From assembly GCA_905236925.1 (NCBI GenBank), contig CAJOQS010000241.1:1-6319 (forward strand): a DNA stretch of 6,319 bases. Reading direction: 5' to 3'. Each line of letters opens with the position of its first letter. Position 1 is the stretch's first letter. Shown one piece after another: positions 1 through 6,319 of this stretch. Below the pieces are notes generated by a model. That model saw only the letters and a program-made list of their open reading frames with translations, was not told the origin of the DNA and did no database searches. The position numbers and the translations under genes are program-made. Origin of the DNA: an uncultured Lachnospiraceae bacterium (GTDB taxonomy: Bacteria; Bacillota; Clostridia; Lachnospirales; Lachnospiraceae).

Positions 1-1
1 C

Positions 2-1744
2 AAGGTTGCGGGAACCAACAGGGACAAATACAGGGATCTGAAGCTCAACAGGTATATCCCCGACATTGAGGAGAGGCTGATGGGCTGGGTTGACAGGTTA
101 TACGCATTGGCGGGCGAAGCAACACGCTTCGTAGACACCGACGATCCGGAGAAGGTCGCGGCGTTCGCTTATCTGCTCATTGCGGCCAAGCAGCTCAAGA
201 CTCTGGCGGAGGAGCCGAACGAGCTTGTATACAGAGTTGACGAGCTTGCAACGAGCACCAATTCGATAAATACACAGATAGCCAATTTTGTTGACATCAT
301 CCGTAAGAACAATACATCCATAGACAGGATATATGTTTTCCAGGGAGAGAAGGTTCCGAGCTCGAAGGCTGGATTCTTTGAAGGGATCAGGTTGTCGGTC
401 GGACGCTTCTTCAACTCCTTCTTCGGACAGAGCTATTCGGCGAGCAATGCCGATCCCTCGCATATTCAGGTGTGGGTGAACCGTCCCAGACAGTATGTCG
501 AGATCATGCAGAAGATGATCGACGACCAGTTCACTTCACAGACCGGGATAGAGGTTGACCTTGCGATCATGACGGACGCGCAGAAGCTGATCCTTTCAAA
601 CGCTTCCGATGACACTCCCGATATCGCGACCGGAATAAACTATTCAATACCCTTTGAGATGGCGATCAGAGGCGCTCTGGTCGATCTCACGAAATTCGAA
701 GATTACAGAGAGATATTCGGAAGATACAGCGACGGTATGCTGGTGCCTTCGGTAATCGGAGAGGGACTGTACTCGCTTCCCGAGACGATGAATTTCTATT
801 CGCTGTTCTACAGGACGGATATCCTCGGAAAGCTCGGGCTTGAGGCGCCTGACACCATCGATGAGCTGGTTGCGATGCTTCCGGATCTTCAGATGAGGGG
901 ACTTAATGTTTACTACCCCACGGCGGTCATGCTCACAATGAGAAATTTCCACGGCGTTACGCCGCTGATATTCCAGAACGACGGAACCCTGTACGGCAGG
1001 ACGGCACAGGATCTTATGATAGATTCCGAGGCGACGATAACGGGATTTACGGAGCTTACGGATCTGTTCACACTTTATGATCTTCCGGTTGATGTTCCGA
1101 ACTTTTACCAGCATTTCAGAAACGGCGACCTCCCGGTAGGAATTGCCGATTTCAACTCCTACAACCTGATCAAGAACGCGGCACCGGAGATCGAGAACTC
1201 CTGGGCGATAGCACCGGTTCCCGGTGTTGTCGATGAGAAGCCAGGCGAGATCAAGCGCTTCATGTCGGGCGGCGCGGAATCAACCGTAATGTTTGCCTCA
1301 GACGATGAGAGAGAGCAGAAGGCCTGGGAATTCATGAAATGGTGGTCGAGCGCGGATGTTCAGGCCGAGTTCGGACAGATGGTACAGATCATGTACGGTG
1401 ACGAATACATCTGGCCCACCGCGAATCTCGAAGCATTTGCGAGACTGCCTTATCCCACCTCGGATAAGGAGATCATCATGGAGCAGGCGCAGTACATTCT
1501 TGAGGCTCCCAGACTTCTCGGCAGCTACATGCTGGAGCGCGAGCTTTCGAACGCGTTCAACGATGTGGTCGTAAACGGCGAGACGGTGCGCTCGAGGATC
1601 GACGAAGCGGTGAAGACCGTCAACCGCGAAACGGATAGGAAGCTTGAGGAATTCGGATACATTGACAGTGCCGGAAACATTCTGAAGGAATATGAGGTTC
1701 CTTCCGTTGAGAAGGTCAGAAAGATACTTGGCAAAGATAATTAA
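2..1744 (+). CDS. Extracellular solute-binding protein of a carbohydrate-type ABC importer, 5'-truncated by the window edge
   Basis: This protein binds a ligand outside the cell and delivers it to the two permeases encoded next. The reading frame is open from base 2, giving 580 visible residues with no start or signal peptide, so the N terminus lies upstream. Visible residues about 30-145 look helical and partly coiled-coil-like. The SBP fold begins near residue 154 (HIQVWVNRP). Typical family stretches follow: a DIATG segment with GALVDL, then LYSLPETMNFYSLFYRTDIL followed by APDTIDEL, then WAIAPVPG, and WEFMKWWSS near the C terminus. Ordinary sugar-binding proteins total about 400-550 residues. 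Here about 150 residues already precede the SBP lobes, so the full protein is unusually large. From memory, homologues in similar operons approach 900-1000 residues with an N-terminal beta-sandwich region; that part is not visible here. The stop is 11 bases before the next gene's start. The ligand is unknown. Confidence 0.9.
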   Translation, partial: KVAGTNRDKYRDLKLNRYIPDIEERLMGWVDRLYALAGEATRFVDTDDPEKVAAFAYLLIAAKQLKTLAEEPNELVYRVDELATSTNSINTQIANFVDIIRKNNTSIDRIYVFQGEKVPSSKAGFFEGIRLSVGRFFNSFFGQSYSASNADPSHIQVWVNRPRQYVEIMQKMIDDQFTSQTGIEVDLAIMTDAQKLILSNASDDTPDIATGINYSIPFEMAIRGALVDLTKFEDYREIFGRYSDGMLVPSVIGEGLYSLPETMNFYSLFYRTDILGKLGLEAPDTIDELVAMLPDLQMRGLNVYYPTAVMLTMRNFHGVTPLIFQNDGTLYGRTAQDLMIDSEATITGFTELTDLFTLYDLPVDVPNFYQHFRNGDLPVGIADFNSYNLIKNAAPEIENSWAIAPVPGVVDEKPGEIKRFMSGGAESTVMFASDDEREQKAWEFMKWWSSADVQAEFGQMVQIMYGDEYIWPTANLEAFARLPYPTSDKEIIMEQAQYILEAPRLLGSYMLERELSNAFNDVVVNGETVRSRIDEAVKTVNRETDRKLEEFGYIDSAGNILKEYEVPSVEKVRKILGKDN

Positions 1745-1751
1745 AGGTGAG
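1743..1751 (+). promoter_or_regulatory. Ribosome binding site deciding the start of the first permease
   Basis: AAAGGTGAG overlaps the stop codon of the binding-protein gene and sits a suitable distance before the ATG at 1756. A longer reading would begin at the GTG at 1747, but that codon lies within this Shine-Dalgarno sequence and has no good site of its own. The ATG start is therefore preferred. Confidence 0.7.
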
Positions 1752-1755
1752 AAAA

Positions 1756-2664
1756 ATGCGAGAAAGCAGGAAGCGTAAGAAACCGGGAAGAAACCAGAAG
1801 AGCGGATATCTCTTCGTGCTTCCCTACGCCCTATTGTTCGTGATATTTATCCTGACGCCTGTAGTCATAGCGATCGGTTTGTCGTTCACGAGCTTCAACT
1901 CGATCGAAAGACCCAGGTTTGTTGGACTTCTGAACTACATCAACCTGATCACGACGGACGACACGTTCATGAAGTTCGTCCTTCCCAACACCGTAAAATA
2001 TGCTCTTATCGTCGGTGTCGGCGGCTACATCCTTTCCTTCCTGCTTGCATGGGGACTTGCAAACCTTACTAAGGGACCCAGAACGGTATTCGCCCTGATC
2101 CTTTATTCACCCAGCATGACGACGGGAGTTGCGATGGCCGTGCTCTGGAAGATCATGTTCACGGGTGATCAGACAGGTTATTTCAACAGCTGGCTGATGA
2201 GCATCGGCGCGATAAACGAGCCGGTTCAGTGGCTGGTAAACACAAAGTTCCTGCTTCCGATCGTTATCATCATCGGATTGTGGAGCAGCATGGGAGTAGG
2301 CTTCCTCTCGATTCTTGCAGGTCTTCTAAATGTTGACGAAGCCCTGTATGAGGCTGCTGCGATAGACGGAGTCAGGAACCGCTTCCAGGAAATGATCTAT
2401 GTAACTATTCCGAGCATGAAGCCCCAGATGCTGTTCGCGGCTGTAATGCAGATCGTCGGAGCGTTCCAGAACGGCATGATATCGACTCTGCTTGCCGGAA
2501 ATCCCACGCCCGGGTACGCGGCGCAGCTGATAGTAAACCATATTGAGGACTACGGCTTTATCAGATACGAGATGGGATATGCGGCGACTGTTTCGGTTGT
2601 CCTTCTGCTGATAGTGCAGATATTCTCGTCACTTTCAGGAAAACTGTTCGGCGAAAAAGACTGA
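1756..2664 (+). CDS. ABC importer permease, MalF/UgpA/LplB type
   Basis: This is one of the two membrane subunits that form the import channel for the solute delivered by the upstream binding protein. It has 302 residues, the usual size for the family. A strongly basic N-terminal tail (RESRKRKKPGR) is followed by about six membrane helices, near residues 17-43, 80-103, 110-135, 166-190, 223-245 and 274-295. The cytoplasmic EAA loop that contacts the ATPase is clear at residues 199-219: it opens with EAAAIDG and ends in the conserved IP. LNVDEALYEAAAIDG is typical of the MalF/UgpA group of binding-protein-dependent permeases (BPD_transp_1). I chose the ATG at 1756 over the GTG at 1747 because of Shine-Dalgarno position. 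An 11-base gap from the previous gene and 23 bases to the next indicate one transcript. Substrate specificity cannot be read from the permease. Confidence 0.93.
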   Translation: MRESRKRKKPGRNQKSGYLFVLPYALLFVIFILTPVVIAIGLSFTSFNSIERPRFVGLLNYINLITTDDTFMKFVLPNTVKYALIVGVGGYILSFLLAWGLANLTKGPRTVFALILYSPSMTTGVAMAVLWKIMFTGDQTGYFNSWLMSIGAINEPVQWLVNTKFLLPIVIIIGLWSSMGVGFLSILAGLLNVDEALYEAAAIDGVRNRFQEMIYVTIPSMKPQMLFAAVMQIVGAFQNGMISTLLAGNPTPGYAAQLIVNHIEDYGFIRYEMGYAATVSVVLLLIVQIFSSLSGKLFGEKD

Positions 2665-2673
2665 TCGCATAAA

Positions 2674-2679
2674 TAGGAG
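2674..2679 (+). promoter_or_regulatory. Ribosome binding site of the second permease
   Basis: TAGGAG lies in the 23-base gap between the permease genes, eight bases before the ATG at 2688. It supports that start over the internal ATG at 2712 (residue 9, MNPKS). Confidence 0.75.
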
Positions 2680-2687
2680 TTTGGGTT

Positions 2688-3563
2688 ATGGCAGCTTACA
2701 AGGGACATAAGATGAATCCGAAGAGCTTCGAGAAGGGGCAGATAAAGATATATCTGCTGATCCTTCCCATGGTTCTTCTTACGGGATTACCGATCGTATT
2801 CATATTCTTCCATGCGTTCAAGCCGATGGAGGAACTGTTCGCTTTCCCTCCGAAGTTTATTACGACTCACCCCACGCTTGATAATTTCAGAAGTCTTGCG
2901 AAGGCGTCGAGGTCGGCGAGCATACCTCTGAGCAAGTATGTATTCAACAGCATCCTGATCACCGGAGCGGTCGTTTTCGGCTCACTGCTGTTCTCCACAA
3001 TGGCGGCATACGCACTGTCAAAGCTCCGCTTCAAGGGGCGTAAGACCATGATGCAGATAAACCAGATAGCCCTGATGTTCGTATCCTGTGCGGTAATGAT
3101 CCCCAGATATCTGGTCATCAATAAGCTCGGACTTATCGATACCTTCTGGGCCGAGATCCTTCCGCTCGTGGCCCTGCCCGTCGGACTGTTCCTTATCAAG
3201 CAGTTCGTGGATCAGGTTCCCGATTCGCTGATCGAGGCGGCATACATGGACGGAGCTAAGGAATGGACCATATACAGGAAGGTCATCCTTCCGCTGATCA
3301 AGCCTGCGATCGCGACTGCGGCCATCCTTGTTTTCCAGCAGGTATGGACGAACCTCGAGACCTCGAATTACTACATTAACAACGAATCCTTAAAGAGCCT
3401 TGTATTCTATATGAATACACTCGCGGGCGCCACCTCGAATACGGTTGCGGGACAGGGAGTCGCGGCTGCCGCGTCGCTGATCATGTTCGTTCCGAACCTT
3501 GTTCTGTTCTGTATCCTTCAGAAAAACGTTATGAACACCATGGCATATTCCGGAATCAAGTAA
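2688..3563 (+). CDS. ABC importer permease, MalG/UgpE/AraQ type
   Basis: This is the second membrane subunit of the importer, pairing with the preceding permease. It has 291 residues, normal for the family, with about six membrane helices near residues 20-42, 86-110, 122-143, 152-172, 204-220 and 257-276. After the first helix the segment FHAFKPMEELF, followed by PTLDNF, matches the usual external region of MalG-like proteins. The EAA loop starts at residue 183 (EAAYMDGAKEW) and continues to VILPLIKPAI. The C terminus, VMNTMAYSGIK, is the common ending of this group. It is 23 bases downstream of its partner and 27 bases upstream of the NHL/YIP1 gene, with its own Shine-Dalgarno sequence. No ATPase gene follows, so the ATP-binding subunit must be encoded elsewhere, as is common for Bacillota sugar importers served by a shared MsmX-type protein. 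Confidence 0.93.
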   Translation: MAAYKGHKMNPKSFEKGQIKIYLLILPMVLLTGLPIVFIFFHAFKPMEELFAFPPKFITTHPTLDNFRSLAKASRSASIPLSKYVFNSILITGAVVFGSLLFSTMAAYALSKLRFKGRKTMMQINQIALMFVSCAVMIPRYLVINKLGLIDTFWAEILPLVALPVGLFLIKQFVDQVPDSLIEAAYMDGAKEWTIYRKVILPLIKPAIATAAILVFQQVWTNLETSNYYINNESLKSLVFYMNTLAGATSNTVAGQGVAAAASLIMFVPNLVLFCILQKNVMNTMAYSGIK

Positions 3564-3575
3564 GAGCCTAATTCT

Positions 3576-3584
3576 AAGAGGAAG
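3576..3584 (+). promoter_or_regulatory. Ribosome binding site of the NHL/YIP1 gene
   Basis: AAGAGGAAG precedes the ATG at 3591 at standard spacing. The start gives a Lys-rich n-region (MKKK) and a hydrophobic core, as expected for an exported protein. Confidence 0.7.
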
Positions 3585-3590
3585 CTATCA

Positions 3591-5648
3591 ATGAAGAAGA
3601 AACTATTCGGATCTAGAACCGTTGCGGCGGTGATACTTCTGACCCTGTGCGCGGTCCTGCTTTTACAGCCCGTGGGGACTGAGGCCGATACGCCCTACAA
3701 GACCTACACGGTAGACGGCTACGGTTCCACGATCAAGACTCAGACGGCTTATCTGCCCTACTCGACGATAACAAAGATCGGCGAGGAAAACCTGAAGCAG
3801 CCCACCGATTTTGCTTTGCTTGACGACGGTTTTATCTACATTCTTGATACAGGCAATAAAAGAGTGGTCGTTTCCACGATGGACGCCCAGCTCGTTACGA
3901 CCTTCGGAGAGGGCATCTTAAAGTCTCCGAGGGGAATATACGTAACGAAGGATCACACCTGCTACATAGCCGACCGCGATGCGAAGTCGATCTTTGTCTT
4001 CGATGCTGACGGACAGCTCATCAACACCTATACAAAACCGGATTCGGCCATGTACGGAGAATCCATGGAGTTCCTCCCGCTCAAGATAGTTGTGAATTCC
4101 TTCGGAACCATGTATGTGGTGTGTGAATCCAACACGAACGGTATCGTTGAGATAAGCCCCGTCGACGGCGGAACCTTCCTCGGCTATTTCGGAACGAACA
4201 GCACAAAGGCTTCTCTCTGGACCATCATCTGGAGGGCACTTCTTTCCGATGCTGCCCGCGCCAAGATGATAAGCAACGCACCCGCGACACCCGATAACCT
4301 CGCGATCGACGAGAAGGGCATCATCTATACGGTTACGCGCGGTGAGAAGGCAGAATCATTAAAGAGACTCAACATAGCCGGCGTGAACATGATAGAGCCG
4401 AAGACCTTTGAGGATCTTCCCGCGGCGGTTACTGCCGGAAACCACGACAACGCTTTTGTTGTATCGCAGAACGGCTATATTTATGAGTACAACAACGACG
4501 GCGACCTTCTGTTCGTATTCGGAGGCGCGGACGACGGAGAGCAGAGAATAGGCCTTTCCACTAAGGTCGAGGCGATCCAGGTCGGCGCGGATGATAAGAT
4601 ATATGTCCTTGATTCCGATAAGGCACAGATTCAGATCTACGAGTCGACGGAGTTCACGGACTATCTCCATGACGCCCTTTACCTTTTCTCGAAGGGACGC
4701 TACATGGAGTCGAAGGAGCCTCTTTCAAAAGTCCTTGAGATGAACAGCCTGTTTGATTACGCGAACATGGCAATGGCCAAGGCGCTCTATAAAGAGAGTG
4801 ACTACGAGGGGGCGCTTAAATACGCCAGACTGGCCAAGGATCTTGATACCTATTCCGATTCCTACTGGGAGATCAGAGCCGCCTGGCTCAAGCAGCATCT
4901 GACCGCGGCAGTCCTGATCATCGCAGGGATTATCCTCCTGTGGCAGATTCTGAAGCTTCTCGACAGGAAGCGCGGGATCCTCGCAGGTCCCCGCAGATTC
5001 TTCTCCGGGATCAGAGAAAGGCGCCTTATAAAGCAGGTCGGCTACATGTTCTATTACATGAGACACCCGATCGAAGGCAATTACGGGATCAAGCATTATA
5101 ACAGTGTGTCGGTGGCAAGCGCTAACGTCCTGCTTGCGGTGATGATGCTGTTCTATGTGATAAACAAGTACTTCTGCGGTTTCCTGATCAAGACCGTGAG
5201 AGAGGGCAGCTACGATATCGCATCGGATATCGGACTTATCCTTATAGTTGTGCTGCTCGTTGTAGGATGCAATTACCTTATGTGCACCATCAATGACGGT
5301 GAAGGCAAGCTTAAGGAGATATACTGTTCGTTCATTTACAGCTTTGCTCCTTATATCTGCTTTATGCCTTTCCTGTTCCTGATGTCGCATGTGATCACGG
5401 ACAATGAGAAGTTCTTTGTGGATTTCGGCAGGTTCTTCATGTTCTCCTGGATTGCGGTGCTCGTTTTCATCGCCATAAGGGAGATCAATGACTACAGCAT
5501 AAAGGAAACCTTTAAGATCATATTCCTTACGATGTTTACGATCCTTATCGTCTGCCTGCTGGCTTTCATCATTTATGTGCTGTGGTCGCAGGTTATCGAT
5601 TTCGTACAGCAGATACCCAGAGAGGTGGTGTATAAGATTGAATCGTAA
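3591..5648 (+). CDS. Exported membrane protein with NHL-like propeller, TPR-like helices and YIP1-like membrane domain
   Basis: The 685 residues read as several parts. Residues 1-32 are a signal peptide (MKKKLF, hydrophobic 10-27, possible cleavage after TEA). Residues 65-351 hold NHL-like repeats, clearest at 70-105 (QPTDFALLDDGFIYILDTGN), 110-146, 164-200, 234-260, 285-311 and 326-350, consistent with a six-bladed propeller. Residues 358-430 are helical and TPR-like (EPLSKVLEMN, YEGALKYARLAKDL). Membrane helices lie near 438-457, 507-527, 546-565, 580-598, 613-629 and 643-666. The last five resemble YIP1 family proteins, with a conserved-looking CTINDGEGKLKEI loop. The very basic 458-481 segment follows the first helix, so the positive-inside rule places the propeller and TPR outside the cell. 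It follows the permeases by 27 bases and overlaps the next gene by 11. Its role is unknown; I infer an accessory or scaffold to the importer. The family assignment is by eye. Confidence 0.82.
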   Translation: MKKKLFGSRTVAAVILLTLCAVLLLQPVGTEADTPYKTYTVDGYGSTIKTQTAYLPYSTITKIGEENLKQPTDFALLDDGFIYILDTGNKRVVVSTMDAQLVTTFGEGILKSPRGIYVTKDHTCYIADRDAKSIFVFDADGQLINTYTKPDSAMYGESMEFLPLKIVVNSFGTMYVVCESNTNGIVEISPVDGGTFLGYFGTNSTKASLWTIIWRALLSDAARAKMISNAPATPDNLAIDEKGIIYTVTRGEKAESLKRLNIAGVNMIEPKTFEDLPAAVTAGNHDNAFVVSQNGYIYEYNNDGDLLFVFGGADDGEQRIGLSTKVEAIQVGADDKIYVLDSDKAQIQIYESTEFTDYLHDALYLFSKGRYMESKEPLSKVLEMNSLFDYANMAMAKALYKESDYEGALKYARLAKDLDTYSDSYWEIRAAWLKQHLTAAVLIIAGIILLWQILKLLDRKRGILAGPRRFFSGIRERRLIKQVGYMFYYMRHPIEGNYGIKHYNSVSVASANVLLAVMMLFYVINKYFCGFLIKTVREGSYDIASDIGLILIVVLLVVGCNYLMCTINDGEGKLKEIYCSFIYSFAPYICFMPFLFLMSHVITDNEKFFVDFGRFFMFSWIAVLVFIAIREINDYSIKETFKIIFLTMFTILIVCLLAFIIYVLWSQVIDFVQQIPREVVYKIES
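5619..5628 (+). promoter_or_regulatory. Ribosome binding site inside the NHL/YIP1 gene, deciding a TTG start
   Basis: AGAGAGGTGG lies within the last codons of the upstream gene, nine bases before the TTG at 5638. No ATG or GTG start sits at comparable spacing in this frame, and the TTG yields a full signal peptide. The next in-frame ATG, at 5680, would remove the basic n-region. Confidence 0.65.
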
Positions 5649-6319
5649 AGCATTCAGGGCCGTGAGCCTTATCGTGCTCATGTGCCTGTTCACACCCCTG
5701 CTTGCGGGTCTCTTCGAAAAGCCCGTGACTGCGAGAGCGGAGGAGTTTAACGGTCACGTAAAGGCCTCCGCAAACAGCAGATATACACTGTATGTCAACG
5801 AGGATACACTGTCTCTCATCATAACCGACAAGGTCACCGGCGCATACATGGAGTCTTACACCAGCTATGATGACGGTCTTGCGAACAAGACCTGGTGGGG
5901 CGCGATGAACTCGGCCGTTGTGCTCACTCTGATAAGCGGAAGTGACGACACCAAACAGGCCAACACCTTTAACGACAATGTGACCAAGAAGGTTAAATAT
6001 ACCGAGACCGGATTTACCGCGGATATCTTCTGGACCACGTTCAAGGTCGGTCTTTCACTGGAAGTAAGTCTTAACGAAGAGGGACTCACGGTCAGGGTGC
6101 CGGACGAATCCATCAAGGAGACCGGAGATAAGTACAGGATCGGAACCATTGCCCTTTATCCCTACATGGGAACGTCGTATCTTGACGAAAAGGAAGGCTA
6201 CATCCTTGTTCCGGACGGAAACGGAGCACTGATCTACCTCGACAATAAGGAAGGCCGCTACAGCGCCGGTTATTCGGCAATGATATATGGCTCGGACATA
6301 GGCTTCGACGAGCTGAAGG
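5638..6319 (+). CDS. Secreted DUF5696-like protein, N-terminal part, 3'-truncated by the window edge
   Basis: The frame opens at TTG and stays open to the end of the window, giving 227 residues. Residues 1-34 form a clear signal peptide: MNRKAFRA, hydrophobic core VSLIVLMCLFTPLLAGLF, and a likely cleavage at ARA before EE. There is no lipobox, so it should be secreted or held at the surface by a part not seen here. The mature start is beta-rich (YTLYVNEDTLSLIITDKVTG, NKTWWGAMNSAVV), resembling a beta-sandwich. GYILVPDGNGALIYLDN at 187-203 is the segment by which I recognise DUF5696-type proteins, which I recall beside similar importers in Paenibacillus and relatives. The function of that family is unknown to me. 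An enzymatic or glycan-binding role is only inferred from context. The start overlaps the upstream stop by 11 bases, which suggests translational coupling. The C-terminal part, where any catalytic domain would probably lie, is missing. Confidence 0.8.
   Translation, partial: MNRKAFRAVSLIVLMCLFTPLLAGLFEKPVTARAEEFNGHVKASANSRYTLYVNEDTLSLIITDKVTGAYMESYTSYDDGLANKTWWGAMNSAVVLTLISGSDDTKQANTFNDNVTKKVKYTETGFTADIFWTTFKVGLSLEVSLNEEGLTVRVPDESIKETGDKYRIGTIALYPYMGTSYLDEKEGYILVPDGNGALIYLDNKEGRYSAGYSAMIYGSDIGFDELK

Larger units (their letters stand above)
2..6319 (+). other. Interior of a single operon: binding protein, two permeases, NHL/YIP1 protein, DUF5696-like protein
   Basis: Five genes run in the same direction with gaps of 11, 23 and 27 bases and one 11-base overlap. 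None of the gaps can hold a promoter or a hairpin terminator, and each contains only a ribosome binding site. The operon start and its regulator are upstream, and its end is downstream. The importer parts and the two unusual exported proteins should therefore be made together. Confidence 0.85.

Noticed and set aside
644..1114. A 156-residue minus-strand open frame under the binding-protein gene
   Set aside because: It lies wholly within the well-supported SBP coding region and shows no family resemblance or membrane pattern.
80..1744. A 554-residue reading of the binding-protein gene starting at the ATG at 80, with GAGGAG at 68-73 six bases upstream
   Set aside because: The same frame is open back to base 2, and a protein starting here would have no signal peptide, which a binding protein needs. 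The Shine-Dalgarno-like bases are better explained as Glu-Glu-Arg codons.
1747..2664. GTG at 1747 as the start of the first permease
   Set aside because: The codon lies within the AAAGGTGAG ribosome binding site and lacks its own site. The ATG at 1756 has correct spacing.
3564..3590. Possible terminator or promoter between the second permease and the NHL/YIP1 gene
   Set aside because: The 27 bases contain no stable inverted repeat, no T-run and no room for a promoter, only a ribosome binding site.
3639..3650. Possible lipobox (LTLC) in the signal peptide of the NHL/YIP1 protein
   Set aside because: The residue just before Cys is Leu rather than Gly, Ala or Ser, and the hydrophobic core continues past the Cys, so lipid attachment is unlikely.
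4725..5693. A 322-residue open frame on the minus strand under the NHL/YIP1 gene
   Set aside because: It is antisense to a well-supported gene, rich in His, Asp, Glu and Arg with no recognisable domain, and looks like a codon-bias shadow of the membrane-protein sequence.
5865..6149. A 94-residue minus-strand open frame near the right edge
   Set aside because: It is antisense to the DUF5696-like reading frame, which has a signal peptide, a ribosome binding site and family-like sequence.

Overview
The window looks like part of a Bacillota (Firmicutes) chromosome, most likely a Clostridia/Lachnospiraceae-type anaerobe. This rests on an intermediate G+C of roughly half by eye, free use of AGA/AGG and ATA codons, strong AGGAG-like ribosome binding sites, a TTG start, and protein families typical of that group. 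The genus is not determined. All recognisable genes are on the + strand with almost no space between them, so this is the inside of one operon cut at both ends. I see no promoter, terminator, RNA gene, repeat array or mobile element.

Layout: (1) 2-1744, the 3' part of a large extracellular solute-binding protein, with a complete-looking SBP lobe pair at its C terminus and a helical stretch before it; its true start lies upstream. (2) 1756-2664, a MalF/UgpA/LplB-type ABC permease. (3) 2688-3563, a MalG/UgpE/AraQ-type ABC permease. (4) 3591-5648, a 685-residue protein with a signal peptide, NHL-like beta-propeller repeats, a TPR-like helical section and a six-helix membrane part resembling the YIP1 family. 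(5) 5638-6319, the 5' end of a secreted protein that I recognise as DUF5696-like. It starts at TTG inside the end of gene 4 and runs off the window.

Genes 1-3 form a carbohydrate-type ABC importer (binding protein plus two permeases) with no ATPase in view, so a shared MsmX-like ATPase probably drives it. Genes 4 and 5 are not standard importer parts. Their tight spacing, the 11-base overlap between them, and the predicted placement of the propeller and the DUF5696-like protein outside the membrane suggest a dedicated surface assembly working with the importer. It may capture or process a complex glycan or another polymer before uptake. The substrate cannot be read from this sequence. The little-studied part is the combination of an oversized binding protein, an NHL-TPR-YIP1 membrane protein and a DUF5696-like protein.
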